This document shows positions 15,639-24,829 of a DNA stretch of 64,000 bases, in pieces. A program made the position numbers and the translations under genes. A model generated the notes under the pieces. That model was not told the origin of the DNA. It worked only from the letters and a program-made list of their open reading frames with translations, and made no database searches. Position 1 is the first letter of the stretch; every line of letters starts with the position of its first letter. Origin of the DNA: Dehalococcoidia bacterium (GTDB lineage: Bacteria; Chloroflexota; Dehalococcoidia; Tepidiformales; Tepidiformaceae); the NCBI GenBank assembly GCA_003104995.1, contig PQAO01000021.1, positions 186,001 to 250,000 on the forward strand, written 5' to 3'.

Positions 15639-16463
15639 ATGGAACTGAACGACATCCTCTACACCACTGACGGCCCCGTCGCCTGGATCACCTTCAACCG
15701 CCCAAAGTACCGCAACGCCCAGTCATGGCGCCTGCTCGATGAGTACGACATCGCCATGGACCGGGCCGTCGCGGACCCCGAGGTCCGCGTCATCATCAGC
15801 CGCGGCGCCGGCGGCAACTTCTCCAGTGGCCACGACCTTGGTACGCCCGACCAGCAGGCCGATCGCCAGGCGCGCGGCATCGGTGAAGCCGGCATCGAGT
15901 TCTACGACAACTTCAAGCACTACAACCTCGATCTGCTGCTCAAGTGGCGCAACGCCCCCAAGCCGACAATCGCCATGGTCGAGGGCTACTGCATCTTCGC
16001 CGGCTGGATGATGGCCTCGTGTGTCGATCTCGTCTTCGCGGCCAGGGATGCCCTCTTCCTCCCCGCCCTGCTCGAGTACTTCTCCCTCCCCTACGACATC
16101 GGTACCCGCAAGGCGAAGGAGTTGATGTTCGAAAGCCGCTTCCTCACGGCGGATGAGGCCATGGGGCTCGGCTTCGTCAACCAGGTCCACGACCAGGCAG
16201 ACCTCGAGCGCGAGACCGTGAACTATGCGCTCCGCGTCGCCGAGAACAGTCCGATGAACTTGCGCATGGCCAAGCTCGCCGCCAATAAGTCCCAGGACCT
16301 CATGGGCTACACCAGCTCGCTGGAGTCGGGCCTCTCCGACTACATGCTGATGGCCAACAACCGGGGCGCAGGGCGTGTCGAGGGCATGCGCCGCCTCGGC
16401 GGGGTCGACCTGGCGGTTCGCGGTCTCCGCGGGGATCGCCCCGGCCTCACCCCGAAGGAGTAG
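15639..16463 (+). CDS. Enoyl-CoA hydratase-like protein (crotonase superfamily)
   Basis: A 274-residue crotonase-fold protein. Acyl-CoA and oxyanion segments are WITFNRPKYRNAQ, FSSGHDLGTP and IFAGWMMASCVDLVFA, then FLTADEAMGLGFVNQV. It differs from the first hydratase (1025-1813): the PGAGGTQ motif is replaced by SLPYDIGTRKAKEL, so the chemistry may not be simple hydration. GGGAG lies 7 nt before the ATG. It is divergent from the TetR gene and ends 5 bp from the oppositely oriented murJ. Confidence 0.87.
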   Translation: MELNDILYTTDGPVAWITFNRPKYRNAQSWRLLDEYDIAMDRAVADPEVRVIISRGAGGNFSSGHDLGTPDQQADRQARGIGEAGIEFYDNFKHYNLDLLLKWRNAPKPTIAMVEGYCIFAGWMMASCVDLVFAARDALFLPALLEYFSLPYDIGTRKAKELMFESRFLTADEAMGLGFVNQVHDQADLERETVNYALRVAENSPMNLRMAKLAANKSQDLMGYTSSLESGLSDYMLMANNRGAGRVEGMRRLGGVDLAVRGLRGDRPGLTPKE

Positions 16464-16468
16464 CCGCG

Positions 16469-18094
16469 TCAGTCCTGGATTGCTGGCGGCTCAATGCTTC
16501 GCCCCACGATCGCCCGGAGGCGGCTGGCAGCCTCCCGCAACTCGGCTACCCCGAGCAGGTTCGCCATCCCCGCGTAGATCGCACCGCCGGCCACCGCCCC
16601 GGCGAGCCCGACCACCAGGTGGTCGCTCCAGCCATCCAGCTCGAACGGCGCAAACCCCGCGGCGAGCACCAGCGCCATCACGCCCCCGCACACGGCGATC
16701 GTCGCGATGGCCCTGAGGTCGCCCGCTGCATCGGCCCCGGTGCGCCGCGTGTACAGCCAGTAGAGCAGCCCCCATTCGAGCCACGCGGCCGTCGACACGG
16801 AGAACGCCAGCCCCTCCGTTTCGAATCGCTGCCACAGGGCCGCGCTCAGGGAGAGGTTGAACGCCACCGCGATCACTGCCAGCACCACCGGCGTCTTCGT
16901 GTCTCCGAGGGCGTAAAAGCCCCGGCTATGTATCTCGATCCCCGCCTGCGGCACGATCCCCATGCAGTACCAGCCGAGCGCAGCCGCTGTGATGAGCGAG
17001 TCCCCCCGCAGGAACTCGCCCCGCTCCAGCAGCACCACCGTTGCGGGCTCGCGAAGGATGGCCAGCCCGAGGGCTGCTGGTACCGTGAGGAACATGATCA
17101 CCCGCAGCACGCGTGAAATCGTCGCCGTCAGCGACTGCATGTCTTCATCAGCCGCCTGGTCGGCCAGCCTCGGAAATGCCGCCGTCGAGAGCGCCATCCC
17201 GAACAGCGCAAGCGGCAGTCCCGCCAGCAGCCACGCGTACGTAAGGTTGGAAATCGCCGCCGAGCCAACCTTCGAGGCAAAGAAGCCGGTGATCACGAAG
17301 TTCACCTGCGCCGCCGCCAGCCCCACCACCCGCGGCCCCATCAGCCGCGCCACCTCCCGGACTGCAGCGTCTCCCCACCCGAAGCCCGGTTCATACCGCA
17401 TTCGTTCGCGGAAGAGCCCCGGCACCTGGATGGCCAGGTGCAGCCCGGCCCCGATGACCACACCCACTGCCAGCCCCTTCACGCCCCACTCGTCCGCCAG
17501 GAACACCGCCCCGAAGATGATCGCGAGGTTGTAGAGCATCGGCGAGAGCGCTGGCAGGAAGAACCGCTGCCGCCCGTTGAGTATCCCGGTGATGATCCCG
17601 CTGACCGCGAACAGCAGAGGCGAGAGCAGCATGATCCGCGTGAGCTCGACCGCTTCGTCCATCAGCTCGTCGCGCCGTCCGAGGTCTTCGCCCAGGCCCG
17701 GAGCGAGCATGGGTACCAGCACCGGCGCCAGCACGAACGCCACCGCGCAGAGCGCCGCGGTCGCGACCGTCACGATGTTCAGCACCCTGCTGGCGAGCCG
17801 CCACGCCGCTGCTTCGCCCTCGCGCCGGTACAATCGCGCGAACACCGGGATGAACGCACTCCCCAGGGTTGCCCCGGCGAGCACCTGGAAGATCAGGTCC
17901 GGCACGCGGAAGGCGATGTTGTAGGCGTCGAGCTCCGGGCTCGATCCGAACGCATTGGCAATGACAACGGTCCGCAGCACGCCCAACAGGCGCGATCCAA
18001 TGAATCCAAACGCGACGATCGCGGCGGCGATAGCCAGCCCACCGGCGGCCCGCGCCGGCATCTCGCTCTCACTCCGGGCGGGGGCGTCCGCCAT
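16469..18094 (-). CDS. murJ: Lipid II flippase MurJ
   Basis: A 541-residue inner-membrane protein with about 13-14 hydrophobic helices; MurJ/MviN flips the peptidoglycan precursor lipid II outward. Family segments: SRLLGVLRTVVIANAFGSS, AYNIAFRVPDLIFQVLAGA, NGRQRFFLPALSPMLYN and ALGDTKTPVVLAVIAV. The start is set at 18094 because TAGGAT sits 6 nt upstream with no Shine-Dalgarno, which fits a leaderless mRNA. It stands alone, tail-to-tail with the crotonase-like gene. Confidence 0.94.
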   Translation of the reverse strand: MADAPARSESEMPARAAGGLAIAAAIVAFGFIGSRLLGVLRTVVIANAFGSSPELDAYNIAFRVPDLIFQVLAGATLGSAFIPVFARLYRREGEAAAWRLASRVLNIVTVATAALCAVAFVLAPVLVPMLAPGLGEDLGRRDELMDEAVELTRIMLLSPLLFAVSGIITGILNGRQRFFLPALSPMLYNLAIIFGAVFLADEWGVKGLAVGVVIGAGLHLAIQVPGLFRERMRYEPGFGWGDAAVREVARLMGPRVVGLAAAQVNFVITGFFASKVGSAAISNLTYAWLLAGLPLALFGMALSTAAFPRLADQAADEDMQSLTATISRVLRVIMFLTVPAALGLAILREPATVVLLERGEFLRGDSLITAAALGWYCMGIVPQAGIEIHSRGFYALGDTKTPVVLAVIAVAFNLSLSAALWQRFETEGLAFSVSTAAWLEWGLLYWLYTRRTGADAAGDLRAIATIAVCGGVMALVLAAGFAPFELDGWSDHLVVGLAGAVAGGAIYAGMANLLGVAELREAASRLRAIVGRSIEPPAIQD

Positions 18095-18138
18095 GCCCGG
18101 ATCCTAGACGTTCGCCTCCCTACAGGCGCAGCTCCGGA

Positions 18139-18573
18139 TTAACCACCCTCGGCGCAGCCCGTGATCTCCGCCGGGTCGATACGGAACACGATCGCTTCCG
18201 CCAACGTCGTCCGGTGGCCGTGCCCGGCCGTCACCAGCAGCGGGTTGCCCTCGAACGCCCGCACCAGCACCTGCCGCGCGTGGACCTGTTCTTCCTCTCC
18301 GGTCAGCTCCCGGAACGCGCCCTGCACAAGCACGCTCTTCCATTCGGTTGGGCTGACTATCGTGTCGACCTGCAGCGCGACGTGCGGCCAGAGCCGCATC
18401 AGGCGGAGCTTCTTCCCGGGCGCCGCGTGCCCGAAAATCGCGCCCTCCGCGAAGGCGTAGTGCAACGGCACGATGTACACACCATCAGCATCGCGGACCG
18501 CAATCCGGCCCACCGTCTGCATTCTCAGGATGTCTTCGCACTCGGCAAGGCTGAGGTCCCTCAAGGTCGTCAC
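18139..18573 (-). CDS. Pyridoxamine 5'-phosphate oxidase-like flavin-binding protein
   Basis: A 144-residue split-barrel protein: GRIAVRDADGVYIVPLHYAF then HAAPGKKLRLMRLWPHVALQ and WKSVLVQGAFRELTGEE follow the PPOX-family layout that binds FMN or F420. Many members are heme- or F420-dependent reductases; the exact reaction is not predictable. The GTG at 18573 immediately follows GGAG; a TTG at 18564 has GGAGG 8 nt upstream and may be the true start (141 residues). It is 44 bp upstream of murJ, so the two could be cotranscribed. Confidence 0.85.
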   Translation of the reverse strand: MTTLRDLSLAECEDILRMQTVGRIAVRDADGVYIVPLHYAFAEGAIFGHAAPGKKLRLMRLWPHVALQVDTIVSPTEWKSVLVQGAFRELTGEEEQVHARQVLVRAFEGNPLLVTAGHGHRTTLAEAIVFRIDPAEITGCAEGG

Positions 18574-18657
18574 CTCCGGGCACCAGCAAACCGCATTGCG
18601 CCCCGGCTTCCACCGTCCGACCGGAGCATGTTCGACCGGCCTTTCGTCCGTTTCGGC

Positions 18658-18963
18658 TCAAGGGTCGAACCAGTAGTCGGAAGCCGGGTCCCGCCGCGGC
18701 CGCTGGGCGCGCCGCAACAGCAGGTCCGGGTCGTCCAGTTCGTGGATGCTCAGCCGCCGCCCCAGGAGCTGTTCGATCCGCGCGTATAGCAGGTGTTCGG
18801 GCACCGAAGGCCGGGCCGTGAGCCACTGCTCCAGTTCCTCCAACCGCATCGCTGGCGTCATCAGGTTCGGGTCGGGAGGCGCCTCCAGGAACCGCAGGCA
18901 GTACCGGCACCCCTTCGCCTCTTCGAAAGGCACCAGGTGGATGTCGCACTCTGCTTCACGCAT
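18658..18963 (-). CDS. Small protein with N-terminal Cys pair
   Basis: A 101-residue soluble protein. The first 25 residues contain three cysteines and a His (CDIHLVPFEEAKGCRYC), a spacing compatible with metal binding; the middle is helical (MRLEELEQWLTARPSVPEHL) and the end is acidic-aromatic (DYWFDP). No family recognised. It lies 29 bp downstream of the alpha-mannosidase stop in the opposite reading direction order, i.e. upstream of the PPOX gene by 84 bp on the same strand. Confidence 0.6.
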   Translation of the reverse strand: MREAECDIHLVPFEEAKGCRYCLRFLEAPPDPNLMTPAMRLEELEQWLTARPSVPEHLLYARIEQLLGRRLSIHELDDPDLLLRRAQRPRRDPASDYWFDP

Positions 18964-18992
18964 CCCACACCCCGATCTTCGCTACCGGCGGC

Positions 18993-21764
18993 TCACCGTC
19001 TCCCGAACCGCAGCGAAGCGATCTGCCACTCCCGCAGCGGCACCAGCCACTCGCCTTCCTGGGATTCCACCTCGCCGGTCGGCCGGTCCATCAGGTCGAC
19101 AAGCCCGGCGCTTCCGCTTGCCGCAGGCACCGCCACGGTTGCCGTGACATCCGAGCCCGACGCGTTGTAGACGCGCACGATCGGCGCGCCGTCTTCGTCA
19201 CTGCGATGCATCGCGCTGGGCACCACCCCGGGCGCCGCAAACGTCGCCAGCGGCATATCCGGACCGAGCGATCCCTCATGCTCGTTCGTCCCGAACGCGA
19301 GCGGCGCGTAACAGAACCCGTGGGCCAGCGCCTGGACCCCGGCTTCGCGCCACGTCCCCCGGTACGAAGTCAGCGAGTATTCGAACGTGTGCCGGCCCTG
19401 CATCTGGCTGTCCTCGGTCGCGATAGTCGGCCCCGCGCCCCCCCGCCGCGAAACCAGGTCCGGGCGCGACAGCCACCCGACGCACCGCAGCAGCGTGAGA
19501 GCATAGGCCTGCCTCCCCCGCCGGTCCCGCACCACCTCCCCTTCCTGCAGCCCCTTGTTGAACACGGCCAGCCCCGAGCCGTCTGCCTCGAAGGCCGCGA
19601 AGGTCTTCTGCGGGAACGTCGTTGGCGGCTGCTCGTTGCTCACGCCGTTCCACGGCGGCACGGCGAGTGGCCGCGCCGCCACATGGAACTGGTTCTCGGT
19701 GATCGCATGCTCCACATGGAACGGGAGCGGGAACAACGCCCGCAGCCGGTGGTCGCGCGCCCCGTTCTCGACCGTCACCCGGAAGTCCACTCGCGGCAAC
19801 CCATTCCAGAGCGTCACCTCCGTGACGATCGGCAACACCACCGTGTCCTTCGTCTTGCGCTGCGCCCGCTTGCGGTTCAGACCCGCCGGCACCTGTAACA
19901 GCGTCACGTACTTCAGCGTCGACGACACGCGGTTGGCGGTCCGTTCCACCACCTCGGCCGCCACCGGCGCGATGACCGCGTCCGGCAGGATGTCCGCGTT
20001 GTATTCGTCCCCGCGGTCACCCTCCGAGACGAACGCGTTGGCGTTCACGATGTCGATCCCGTGCTGCCAGTCACGGATGACCAGCTTGCCCTTGCGCAGG
20101 CGCACTTCGTAGTACTCGTTGGCGATACCCCGCGCTGGGAGCCCGGGCGTCTCGTCGTCCGCGCCCGAATCGTGGGGCGTGAGGATCTGGACGCCCACGG
20201 TGTCACTCGCGGGCAGCACGGCCTTCAGGCGCGCGCGCACGCTTCGCCGCACGGTCACCTCGGCCGTGTCCGCGAGGTTGTTCGCCGCGACCTGGCGCAC
20301 ATCCTCCCGCACGGTCTCCTCGTCGACCACGGTGATGTCCTGTCCGACCGTGGTCATGACCCGCAGGTGCCGCCCGTCGAGTTCCCATTCCATGGCCTCG
20401 ATCGCGTGGTTTTCGTAGCGCTGCTCGCGCAGGAAGTCGAGGTGCCGGTGCGCGCCCCGGGGCGTCACCTGCTCATGGACGAAGTCCTCGCCCCCCGTCG
20501 CGCCATCGATGTCGAGGAAGTACGGCACCGGCGTCCCGTCAGGCAGCCGCAGCCGATCGAAGGAGGCCCAGTCCAGGGGCACGTCCGCCTCCAGGATGGC
20601 AGCCGCTCCCGGTACCGGGCGGTACACCGCCAGTGCACCGCCCGCCGGTACCTCGGCATTCCGGATCATGTGCGCGATCGACTCCCGCGCGATCTGCCGC
20701 GCCAGCTGCTCGGCCCGGTCGTACCGTGGGAACATCTCGCGGTGCGTCTGGTCCACGCTGCAGCCGCAGATCGAGTCGTGCGGCGAGTTCTCCAGCAGCA
20801 GCTGCCACGCGTGCCGCAGGGCGGGCGATCCGTCGGGCCCGTGGTGCAGGTACGCCAGCAGCTCCAGCGGCTCCGCGTACTTTTCCAGCGCCCCCGAGAC
20901 CTCGAAGTCCCGCTGCTTGATGTTCATCCGCGCCGAAAGCACGCCCACCAGCACGTTCGACCTGTCCGGCGACCGCAGCTCGCCGTGGTGCGTCACTTCG
21001 TCCACCCCGGCCGCCAGCAGCGCCCGCTCATACTCCGCCAGGGTCGCCATCCGGAAGGCGTATCCGCGATCCCGAGCGCGTTCGAGTGCCGCGGGTACAT
21101 GCGGCTCCATCCGCGAATGGTCCGTGCCGTTCATCAGCACCGCCGGGAGCCCGTCGCGCAGTTCCTTTTCCTGCCGCCTCGTCCGTTCGAGCAGGTCGTC
21201 CGGGTCGTTCGGCAACCGCCAGCCGCTGGAGTAGCTGTTGCGCAGGTAGAGGACCGGCAGCCGGGTGCCGTCCGGCGCCTCCCACCAGAAGCTCCACCCC
21301 GGGATCGCGTCCGGGACTCCTCGCCAGAGGCAGGCGCTCGTGAGCCCCAGCTGCGCCATCAGCTGCGGCATCTGGGCGATGTGCCCGAACTGGTCCGCGC
21401 AATGCCCCACCTTCAGGCTCCCGCCCAGCCGCTCCGCGAAGCGGATGCCCTTCTGGAAGCTCCGGATATGTGATTCGCCGCTCGGGAGGAACTCGTCCGG
21501 CTGCACCCACCACGGCCCGATGACGATCCGCCCCGATTCGATGAACGCCCGCAGACGGCCTTCGTTCTCCGGCCGCAACTCCAGGTAGTCGTCGATCACG
21601 ATCGACTGCCCATCCAGGTTGAAGCACCGGTACTCCAGGTGCGCCTCCATGTGGTCGAGCAACTCGTCGATCATCTGCACGAGCCGCCAGCGAAAGAGCT
21701 CGTGCGGCTGGTACCACTCACGGTCCCAGTGGCAGTGGGGCACGACATACACGGTCCGCGGCAT
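18993..21764 (-). CDS. Alpha-mannosidase (GH38)
   Basis: A 923-residue glycoside hydrolase family 38 enzyme that removes alpha-linked mannose. The N-terminal zinc site is PHCHWDREWY; GPWWVQPDEFLPSGESHIRS and GHCADQFGHIAQMPQL follow, the second holding the Asp nucleophile. The C-terminal ~400 residues are the beta-sandwich domains of the family. No signal peptide is seen, so it is probably cytoplasmic, as in bacterial glycan-recycling mannosidases. The start at 21764 has AAGGAG 7 nt upstream, and TACAAT about 30 nt further up could be its -10. Sequence beyond the ATG in the same frame is antisense and not part of the gene. Confidence 0.93.
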   Translation of the reverse strand: MPRTVYVVPHCHWDREWYQPHELFRWRLVQMIDELLDHMEAHLEYRCFNLDGQSIVIDDYLELRPENEGRLRAFIESGRIVIGPWWVQPDEFLPSGESHIRSFQKGIRFAERLGGSLKVGHCADQFGHIAQMPQLMAQLGLTSACLWRGVPDAIPGWSFWWEAPDGTRLPVLYLRNSYSSGWRLPNDPDDLLERTRRQEKELRDGLPAVLMNGTDHSRMEPHVPAALERARDRGYAFRMATLAEYERALLAAGVDEVTHHGELRSPDRSNVLVGVLSARMNIKQRDFEVSGALEKYAEPLELLAYLHHGPDGSPALRHAWQLLLENSPHDSICGCSVDQTHREMFPRYDRAEQLARQIARESIAHMIRNAEVPAGGALAVYRPVPGAAAILEADVPLDWASFDRLRLPDGTPVPYFLDIDGATGGEDFVHEQVTPRGAHRHLDFLREQRYENHAIEAMEWELDGRHLRVMTTVGQDITVVDEETVREDVRQVAANNLADTAEVTVRRSVRARLKAVLPASDTVGVQILTPHDSGADDETPGLPARGIANEYYEVRLRKGKLVIRDWQHGIDIVNANAFVSEGDRGDEYNADILPDAVIAPVAAEVVERTANRVSSTLKYVTLLQVPAGLNRKRAQRKTKDTVVLPIVTEVTLWNGLPRVDFRVTVENGARDHRLRALFPLPFHVEHAITENQFHVAARPLAVPPWNGVSNEQPPTTFPQKTFAAFEADGSGLAVFNKGLQEGEVVRDRRGRQAYALTLLRCVGWLSRPDLVSRRGGAGPTIATEDSQMQGRHTFEYSLTSYRGTWREAGVQALAHGFCYAPLAFGTNEHEGSLGPDMPLATFAAPGVVPSAMHRSDEDGAPIVRVYNASGSDVTATVAVPAASGSAGLVDLMDRPTGEVESQEGEWLVPLREWQIASLRFGRR

Positions 21765-21866
21765 CGCTGGTCTCCTTGCCGGTGCTGGCCGCGCGATTGT
21801 ATCGGCAGACGGCCCAATACGACCGCGCCGCTTGCCCATCCACGCCCAAAGGTGTCTCATCGCCCG

Positions 21867-22703
21867 ATGCCGCAGTTCGAACACGACGGGATTACCCTCA
21901 ACTACGAAGACACCGGCGATCCCGAGGCCCCCGCCGTCGTCCTCCTCCACGGCTTCACTTCCGACCTCCGCAGCTGGGCCCCGCTTCTCGACGACCTGAC
22001 CGCCGACTACCGCGCCGTCGCCCTGGACCTGCGCGGCCACGGCCAGTCCTCCGCGCCCGAAGAGCCCGAGTCCTACACCATCGAAGCACTCGCCGGTGAT
22101 GTTGCCGCCCTCCTCGACCACCTGGAGGTCGACATCTGCGCCCTCGTCGGATCGAGCTTCGGCGGCATGGTCACGCTCCAGTTTGCCGTCACCTGGCCCG
22201 ACCGCCTTGCCGGCCTCGTCCTCTCCGACACCTCCGCCGCCTTCGAACACCCGGACTACGACGACCGCTACCACCGCCGCGAAGCCTCGATCGCCGAGTT
22301 CGTAAACACCGTCGAACGCTTCGGTACGGCCGAGGCGGGCAAGCGCGCCGCACGCTCCGTCGAGGACCCGTTTCTCGCCCAGGCTATCCGCGACCGTTAC
22401 TCCCGCATGTCGCGCGATGGCATCCTGGGTTGCGCGCGTGTCCGCCGGGAGCGTCCGAATCTTCTGCCCCTGCTCGCCGAGCGCATCACCGTGCCGGTCC
22501 TCATCTGCATCGGCGAAGACGACCCGGTCCGCAGCGCCAGCGACGTCATGGCCCGCGAGTTGCCGGAGGCGCGCTACCTCACCTTCAAGGGCACCGGCCA
22601 CTCCATCCCCACCCTCCAGCCCGGCCCCTTCGTCCGCGAGGTCCTCCGCTTCTTCGCCGACATCGAAGACGGCAAGCCCATCTCGGGCAGGCGGGCCATC
22701 TAA
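21867..22703 (+). CDS. Alpha/beta-hydrolase
   Basis: A 278-residue serine hydrolase. LHGFTSDLRSWAPLLDDL gives the oxyanion HG motif, GSSFGGMV the nucleophile Ser elbow, GEDDPVRS the Asp and GTGHSIP the His of the triad. The substrate could be an ester, lactone or enol-lactone (3-oxoadipate enol-lactonase-like). The start ATG at 21867 lacks a clear Shine-Dalgarno. It is divergent from the mannosidase and leads a run of plus-strand genes: TetR, cyclase, PPOX and HAD. Confidence 0.9.
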   Translation: MPQFEHDGITLNYEDTGDPEAPAVVLLHGFTSDLRSWAPLLDDLTADYRAVALDLRGHGQSSAPEEPESYTIEALAGDVAALLDHLEVDICALVGSSFGGMVTLQFAVTWPDRLAGLVLSDTSAAFEHPDYDDRYHRREASIAEFVNTVERFGTAEAGKRAARSVEDPFLAQAIRDRYSRMSRDGILGCARVRRERPNLLPLLAERITVPVLICIGEDDPVRSASDVMARELPEARYLTFKGTGHSIPTLQPGPFVREVLRFFADIEDGKPISGRRAI

Positions 22704-22784
22704 CGGCCCACCCACCCCCAACCTGCTAAAGTGCCCTATGGACGCGACCGGCCCCGGCGCGTACCCCGCCTCCGGAGCCAGCCC

Positions 22785-23411
22785 ATGGCCCGCATCAACA
22801 GCACCGCCGTCCGCCGCCAGCAAATCATCGACGCCACCATCCGCGTCATGGCCGCCAAAGGCTGGAACGAGACCTCCATCGATGAGATTACGCGCGAAGC
22901 TGGCGTCTCCCGCGGCCTCGTCGCCTATCACTTCAAGGACAAGGCCCAGCTCCTGGCCGGGGTCCTCGCTCGCAGCCGGGAGACCTTCGCTGCCGCTGTA
23001 GCCGAGGCAGTCGCCTCGAGCAGCGATCCCGTGGAGCAACTCCGCAGCGTCACCCGGAGTGCCATCCTCATGGCTCGCGATGACCCCGCTTCGTACGAAA
23101 TCTTCCTGCACTTCTCCGCCAGCGCCCGCAGCGATCCCGAACTCGGCGCCCAGGTTCGTTCGCTCTACCGCAGCTTCCGGCTGGCAACTGCCGACGGTAT
23201 TCGTCGCGGCCAGGCTTCCGGCCACTTCCGCCCCGTGGATGCGGACATTGCCGCGGCGCGCCACATCGGCGCCATCATCGGCATTGCCCTCCAGTGGCTG
23301 CTCGACCCCGATGCCTTCGACCTCGAAGCGGCGGCCGCTGATGCCGAGGACGCCCTGATCGCCGCCGTCTCCCGCGAGTCTGCCCCGGCGGCTGCGGGCT
23401 CACGGGCCTGA
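22785..23411 (+). CDS. TetR-family regulator
   Basis: A 208-residue regulator. The HTH is RQQIIDATIRVMAAKGWNET then SIDEITREAGVSRGLVAYHF, typical of TetR, and the C-terminal half resembles the BetI/TetR_C group (SYEIFLHFSASARSDPELG). The start 22785 has GGAG 7 nt upstream; the open frame extends further 5' without a ribosome-binding site. The gene follows the alpha/beta-hydrolase by 81 bp and precedes a cyclase, so it may control these neighbours, though no operator was identified. Confidence 0.9.
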   Translation: MARINSTAVRRQQIIDATIRVMAAKGWNETSIDEITREAGVSRGLVAYHFKDKAQLLAGVLARSRETFAAAVAEAVASSSDPVEQLRSVTRSAILMARDDPASYEIFLHFSASARSDPELGAQVRSLYRSFRLATADGIRRGQASGHFRPVDADIAAARHIGAIIGIALQWLLDPDAFDLEAAAADAEDALIAAVSRESAPAAAGSRA

Positions 23412-23453
23412 GGTAGCGCCAACGGTTCGCCCACGGCCGCTACAATGCGCGCC

Positions 23454-24413
23454 ATGCCGATACCCGACCCCCTGCCCTCGTTCGACCAGCTGCCCGCCGT
23501 CGAAGGCGCGCCGCCCCACTCCGCCTGGTGGCTCTTCGGCCACGACGACCAGGTCGGCCTGTTCAACCTCCAGACCCCCGAGCGCATTGCCGCCGCCGCG
23601 AAGCTGGTCGCGACGGGCAAGATGTTCGCGCTCAACTGGGCACTCGAACTCCCGAACCCGCCCCTCTTCGGCCGAGGCGCCATCCGCCAGCAAATCATCG
23701 CGGGCGCCATCCACCACGACGACGTGCTCGACAACTTCTACCCCCAGGCGAGCAGCCAGTGGGACACCCTTGTCCACGTCGGCAACTCCCAGCATGGCTT
23801 CTACAACGGCATCAAGGGCTCCGAGGTGACGGGCAAGCCCGGTTCCCGGGGCGGCATCGACCAGTGGGCCCGCCGCGGCATCGCGGGCCGTGCCGTCCTC
23901 CTGGATATCGGGCGATACCTCGAATCCCGGGGGGACCCGATCGACTTCACCACCGACCGCCGCTTTTCGGTCGAGGAGCTCGAAGCCTGCCGCAAGGCCC
24001 AGGGTGTGGACTTCGAACCCGGCGACGTTCTCCTCCTCCGCACCGGCTGGACAGAGTGGTACATGGACCTCGACCAGCCGCAGCGTACCGCCCTCGCCAA
24101 CATGGCCACCTTTCGCGCGCCCGGGATTGCCTCCGGCGAGACCATGGCCCGATACCTCTGGGATCTCCACGTGGTGGCCGCCGCCAGCGACCTCCCCTCG
24201 CTCGAAGCCTGGCCCCCGCGCCGCGAAACCGGCGGCTTTCTCCACGAGTCGCTCATCGGCCTCTTTGGCATGGCCATCGGCGAACTCTGGGACCTGGCGA
24301 ACCTCGCCGCCGATTGCGCCGCGGACGGGCGGTACGCCTGCTTCTTCGTCTCGGCGCCCATCAACAAGCTCGGTGGCATTGGCTCGCCCCCGAACGCCAT
24401 CGCGCTCAAGTAG
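23454..24413 (+). CDS. Cyclase/kynurenine-formamidase family hydrolase
   Basis: A 319-residue metal-dependent hydrolase of the cyclase family (PF04199). The region SQWDTLVHVGNSQHGFYNG corresponds to the HxGTHxDxPxH metal site, in a diverged form, and GVDFEPGDVLLLRTGW and FHESLIGLFGM-like segments (FLHESLIGLFGMAIGE) follow. Bacterial relatives act on N-formyl or cyclic amides. The second ATG (23454) is chosen because TACAAT ends 7 nt before it; the ATG at 23445 overlaps that -10 and would not be in the transcript. Confidence 0.85.
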   Translation: MPIPDPLPSFDQLPAVEGAPPHSAWWLFGHDDQVGLFNLQTPERIAAAAKLVATGKMFALNWALELPNPPLFGRGAIRQQIIAGAIHHDDVLDNFYPQASSQWDTLVHVGNSQHGFYNGIKGSEVTGKPGSRGGIDQWARRGIAGRAVLLDIGRYLESRGDPIDFTTDRRFSVEELEACRKAQGVDFEPGDVLLLRTGWTEWYMDLDQPQRTALANMATFRAPGIASGETMARYLWDLHVVAAASDLPSLEAWPPRRETGGFLHESLIGLFGMAIGELWDLANLAADCAADGRYACFFVSAPINKLGGIGSPPNAIALK

Positions 24414-24415
24414 TG

Positions 24416-24829
24416 ATGCTCCGCGAACTCACCCCCGAGGTGCGCTCCTTCCTCGAAACGGCAACCTGGCCCGGCGTCCTCTCGACGCTCGGGCCGGGCG
24501 GCGCCCCGATCACGTCCGCGGTCTGGTTCGGCTTCCTCGAGGGCGATGTCATCATCTCCACCCCCGCCGGCCGGCCCAAGGCACGCAACGCCCGCAACGA
24601 CTCTCGTGTTTCGTTCATCGTCGATACGAAAGACCGTCCCTACCGTGGCGTGGCCATCGAGGGTGAGGCCGAAGTGCTCGAAGACCACGGAAAGGCGCTG
24701 ATGCGCTCCATAGCCATGCGCTACCTCGGCCCCGAGCTTCCCCCAGAAATGGAGGAGCGCATCGCGCTCCGCGACCGCGTGGTCCTGGGCATCCGCCCGC
24801 GAAAGGTCCGGCCGTGGAACCTCGCCTGA
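24416..24829 (+). CDS. Pyridoxamine 5'-phosphate oxidase-like protein (PPOX class)
   Basis: A 137-residue split-barrel protein: the N-terminal MLRELTPEVRSFLETATWPG, then SVWFGFLEG-like VWFGFLEGDVIISTPAGRPK, NARNDSRVSFIVDTKDRPY and GVAIEGEAEVLEDHGKALM, the standard PPOX/F420-binding layout. The substrate is unknown; relatives reduce or bind flavin and F420. The ATG at 24416 starts 3 bp after the cyclase stop (a GTG at 24413 is in frame) and the 3' end overlaps the HAD gene by 16 bp, so the four genes from the cyclase are coupled. Confidence 0.88.
   Translation: MLRELTPEVRSFLETATWPGVLSTLGPGGAPITSAVWFGFLEGDVIISTPAGRPKARNARNDSRVSFIVDTKDRPYRGVAIEGEAEVLEDHGKALMRSIAMRYLGPELPPEMEERIALRDRVVLGIRPRKVRPWNLA

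Noticed and set aside
21765-23264. N-terminal 500-residue extension of the alpha-mannosidase in the same minus-strand frame
   Set aside because: It is antisense to the alpha/beta-hydrolase and TetR genes, lacks a ribosome-binding site, and the GH38 domain begins exactly at the ATG 21764 behind AAGGAG.
23445-23453. ATG 23445 as the cyclase start
   Set aside because: It overlaps the TACAAT hexamer at 23441-23446 that is positioned for a leaderless start at 23454.
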